Source: Octadecabacter sp.
GTDB lineage: Bacteria; Pseudomonadota; Alphaproteobacteria; Rhodobacterales; Rhodobacteraceae
Direction: 5' to 3'
DNA: 6,608 nucleotides
Assembly: GCA_003533975.1 (NCBI GenBank)
Contig: DQCL01000249.1
Location: 1 to 6,608, forward strand
A program made the position numbers and the translations under genes. Below the pieces are notes generated by a model. The model did no database searches. It was given only the letters and a program-made list of their open reading frames with translations, and was not told where the DNA came from. Positions 4,629 to 6,608 of the stretch are shown here, in pieces. Position 1 is the stretch's first letter, and every line of letters starts with the position of its first letter.

Positions 4629-5735
4629 GTGAAAGCTTTTTTTGAAGGACTGGGGATCATAGTTGCTCTGCTATTCGCGGGGATGATAATCGCAGCGTTC
4701 GCACCGAACCTCGGAATCTGGATTGGATTGGCCTTTACTGTGGTGCCGCTCGTTGCGATTGTTAGACCGCTTCCAACCCTATGGCTAGGTCATCGTGGTT
4801 TCAGTTTATCCGTCGCATTCTTCGTGGGACTTATGACGACCGCTGCATCTTTCGGGGACTTGTCCGAAACGCGAAGATTATCCGAGCTAAGAGACACAGA
4901 CTCAGCTGCGTACTTGAATGAGCTTGAAGGACGAGATCAAGTAAAATGGCTGGCTGAACTAAAACTTTTAGACCCTGATCTCTATGCGGTGGAAGCCGCG
5001 AAAATCGAAGAGGCCGTAGCCGCGCGCCGCGCAGAGGTAGCAGCCCTCGAAGCCGCGCGAAGAGCCGAGGCAGCAGCTCTCGAAGCAGCGCGCAAGGCAG
5101 AGGCGGCGGTGACCGAAGCCGCACGCATTGAAGAGGAACGAAAAGTTGCGGACGCCCGCCGCGCAGAAGCCGAAGTGCGGCGTAAAGCAGAGCAGCAAGA
5201 AAAGATTGCTGAGTACATTGGGCAGCTAGACCGAGAAATTGCTTCCATTCCGGGAATTCAAGCGTCCAAGTATACAAGCGACGTTTCCAACATTAACCTT
5301 GGTTTGTTGCTAATTGGTGCATGGGGTTTGCTTTATGAACAGGGAGACTCTCTTGACCTAGATGCAGAGATGCAAAAGAAGAGAATGCAATTCCGGCAAC
5401 TTTTAGTGCGAAAACAAGCGCAGTTACTGCCCGCTTTGCGGGATGCGTATGGACCCGCGATGCGTCGGCAACTGTGGGAAGCGGACGGGAGCGCGAGAAC
5501 CATCGGTGCGGGGTACCGGACGGTTGAGTTTGTGTCTGCCACCTTCGCAAGAAATGCCAACATTAAGCAGATTCATACGGAGATTCGAGAAAATCTGATG
5601 ATGCTGCGATTCACGCGGGCACAATACAAATGGTTCAGGCAGGCGTCAGAATTTAGCTATTACGCGCTTGAGGTGCCGAAGGACTCAGACATTGTCAAAT
5701 GGGAAAGCGGAGGTCGCTATCGGGTTTTAAGATGA
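4629..5735 (+). CDS. Membrane protein with three TM helices, Ala/Glu/Arg coiled coil and C-terminal domain
   Basis: 368 residues from GTG 4629, eight bases after ggaaagg (4614-4620). Hydrophobic helices at ~8-25, 29-46 and 57-74. The basic loop at 46-56 (RPLPTLWLGHR) suggests it is cytoplasmic, placing the rest in the periplasm by the positive-inside rule. Residues ~120-200 form a TolA-like coiled coil of repeated EAARRAEAAALEAARKAEA type. Residues ~205-368 form a helical, partly aromatic domain with TIGAGYRTVEFVSATFARN, then LMMLRFTRAQYKWFRQ, then FSYYALEVP. I think this domain recurs in alphaproteobacterial accessory proteins but know no function. It follows the 4125 gene by 48 bases and is probably the last gene of the operon. 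Two exported products and a membrane protein with a long periplasmic stalk suggest an envelope-spanning complex (inference). The coiled coil limits homology inference in that part. Confidence 0.75.
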   Translation: MKAFFEGLGIIVALLFAGMIIAAFAPNLGIWIGLAFTVVPLVAIVRPLPTLWLGHRGFSLSVAFFVGLMTTAASFGDLSETRRLSELRDTDSAAYLNELEGRDQVKWLAELKLLDPDLYAVEAAKIEEAVAARRAEVAALEAARRAEAAALEAARKAEAAVTEAARIEEERKVADARRAEAEVRRKAEQQEKIAEYIGQLDREIASIPGIQASKYTSDVSNINLGLLLIGAWGLLYEQGDSLDLDAEMQKKRMQFRQLLVRKQAQLLPALRDAYGPAMRRQLWEADGSARTIGAGYRTVEFVSATFARNANIKQIHTEIRENLMMLRFTRAQYKWFRQASEFSYYALEVPKDSDIVKWESGGRYRVLR

Positions 5736-5773
5736 GGCACCAGATAAGATGCAGGTGACCTCTTGTTCATTTT
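5735..5773 (+). terminator. Weak intrinsic-terminator-like hairpin after the operon
   Basis: aggcacc (5735-5741) can pair with ggtgacct (5754-5761), giving seven pairs with one bulged A and a 12-base loop. It is followed by the T-rich cttgttcatttt (5762-5773). It starts at the stop codon of the gene ending at 5735. The stem is modest and the T-run interrupted. Confidence 0.35.
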
Positions 5774-6055
5774 GGAGTGCTGGCGGGGCCTCCGGCTCCG
5801 GCTCGATTTGAAATTCGGAGGACGACGGCCTGTTTGGGATTATTACGCGCTATACTCATCTCCAAGTTTTTCCGCCAAGGTGTTCTCTTCTTGAGAAACG
5901 GCCCCGAAATCAGGCGTGGCCAAGAGGGTAAGAATGCAGCCCGAAAATCCACATGGTACCTTTTGAGGCGGGATTTTCTCTCTTTCTTACCCCACGCGCA
6001 ACAGAATAATTCACTTCTCGCAGTATGCCATTTGGGTTCCCTCAACCGGCAATAC
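5736..6055. other. Non-coding stretch between convergent genes
   Basis: These 320 bases lie between the ends of the operon and of the minus-strand gene at 6056. Frames on both strands are open but give proline/arginine-rich or unprotein-like products with no ribosome sites. Content seen: the hairpin at 5735-5773, a GC-rich run (5785-5803) and the compound inverted repeat at 5926-5992. No RNA gene recognised. Confidence 0.5.
5926..5992. repeat. Compound inverted repeat, 9 bp + 8 bp arms
   Basis: gggtaagaa (5926-5934) pairs exactly with ttcttaccc (5984-5992), and inside it gaaaatcc (5943-5950) pairs exactly with ggattttc (5971-5978). The arms are separated by unequal gaps of eight and five bases. 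The 20-base centre contains ggtacc. Placed between convergent genes it could end transcription both ways, be a short palindromic interspersed element, or be a recombination site. Nothing in the window decides between these. Confidence 0.6.
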
Positions 6056-6608
6056 CTACTGCGATTTCATGACTTCCCAAGCGTCCAGCATATCCCGAAT
6101 CACGTTCTTGTCTGACCGAGGCAAAACATAATCGTCGTAGAATTCCTGCCCCTCGAACCGGATTACGGTTCGACCAGATTCTGCAACTTTCCGAGCGATT
6201 TCAATCAAGTTTGGCGTAGCGTCAAAGCCAGTCCACTCCCATATATCGGAATCGTTGTCACGCGACCATGCACTTGGAGGGAGAGTCACGAATTCGCCGT
6301 CAATGTTGAGTTTGGCCGACCTTACAAATAGCCAACCATCGCCGGTATAATTGATGAAAAATTCCAACTCACGGTGGCCAGACCCGCTCTCTAGGACGTA
6401 GAGCGTCAGATAGGGGCGCGTATCTTGATAGCGTGGCGAATTCGGATGGCGATACCATGATGATCCGTCAAATTCCGCCGTGTGTTTCCGAAGCGATCTT
6501 ACGATTGATGCCTTGCGCGCCTCTCGCTTCGCTTCTTGCCGTTCCAGTGCATTGGAATAGTGCTGAACCTTGGACGCATAGGCCTCACTTTCCGGGCGAA
6601 GTAACGCG
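6056..6608 (-). CDS. C-terminal part of an unrecognised protein (start beyond right edge)
   Basis: The minus frame is open from the window edge to TAG at 6058-6056, 183 residues, with no good internal start (a TTG at 6367 has no reason to be preferred). The first ~45 visible residues form a charged helix (NALERQEAKREARKAS). A beta-rich domain follows: SSWYRHPNSPRYQDTRPYL, then LYVLESG, then LEFFINYTGDGWLFVRSAKL, then a WEWTGFD loop. It closes with FEGQEFYDDYVLPRSDK and a helix ending DAWEVMKSQ. No catalytic motif or cysteine is seen. I do not recognise the family. It converges on the operon ending at 5735. Confidence 0.7.
   Translation of the reverse strand, partial: ALLRPESEAYASKVQHYSNALERQEAKREARKASIVRSLRKHTAEFDGSSWYRHPNSPRYQDTRPYLTLYVLESGSGHRELEFFINYTGDGWLFVRSAKLNIDGEFVTLPPSAWSRDNDSDIWEWTGFDATPNLIEIARKVAESGRTVIRFEGQEFYDDYVLPRSDKNVIRDMLDAWEVMKSQ

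Noticed and set aside
4831..5277. Long minus-strand ORFs opposite the coiled-coil region
   Set aside because: Low-complexity Ala/Leu/Arg/Ser shadows of the repeated GC-rich coiled-coil codons.
5767..6115. Overlapping plus (112 aa) and minus (92 aa) ORFs in the convergent gap
   Set aside because: No ribosome sites and unprotein-like composition; openness in both directions partly reflects the inverted repeat.
1..6608. CRISPR array, complete insertion sequence or integrase
   Set aside because: No regularly spaced repeats, no transposase frame with terminal repeats, and no tyrosine-integrase motifs; the only recombinase trace is the short serine-recombinase fragment.

Overview
The window looks like a piece of an accessory (genomic) island in an alphaproteobacterium, perhaps a sphingomonad relative. 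The left edge is the 3' half of a CCA-encoding tRNA. Its anticodon-stem, T-arm and acceptor sequence suit an alphaproteobacterial tRNA-Val, but the anticodon lies outside the window. tRNA 3' ends are classic integration sites, and what follows is island-type content: an abortive-infection-type protein, two PD-(D/E)XK-type nucleases, a serine-recombinase scrap, duplicated and decayed gene cassettes, and small genes I do not recognise. No integrase and no second attachment site are visible. The organism call rests on sequence style only.

Layout. 1-37 is the tRNA 3' end. 38-160 is a non-coding junction with a short direct repeat and a hairpin. 161-910 (-) encodes an Abi_C-type protein with an R-X6-H motif. 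Upstream of it are an 8-bp inverted repeat (operator candidate) and a short decayed reading frame (964-1134, -). 1289-1546 (+) is a broken first copy of a small exported-protein gene. Its 3' end is fused out of frame to the last ~50 bases of a relative of the gene at 4125-4580. 1561-2447 (+) encodes a membrane-anchored DUF559/Vsr-like nuclease with a coiled-coil tail, split by a -1 frameshift at a run of six A. It overlaps by ATGA a small membrane ORF (2444-2743). That ORF runs across an antisense serine-recombinase remnant (2500-2619) and into the 3' end of the next gene. 2643-3614 (-) is a second PD-(D/E)XK-type nuclease.

Divergent from that nuclease is the best-preserved unit, an apparent three-gene operon: 3789-4118 (exported protein with two Cys-pair repeats), 4125-4580 (exported protein with two cysteines) and 4629-5735 (three membrane helices, an Ala/Glu/Arg coiled coil and a C-terminal domain, predicted periplasmic). 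All three products appear to act at or outside the inner membrane. 5736-6055 is non-coding, with a weak terminator-like hairpin and a compound inverted repeat. 6056-6608 (-) is the C-terminal part of an unrecognised gene that enters from the right edge.

The main story is duplication and decay. A block containing the divergent upstream region and the small exported-protein gene occurs twice (about 1130-1490 and 3635-3990). The left copy has since suffered a deletion that removed most of a second gene. Two different nuclease genes and a recombinase fragment lie between the copies. The intact operon is the most interesting candidate for an undescribed system. Its function is not evident from sequence.
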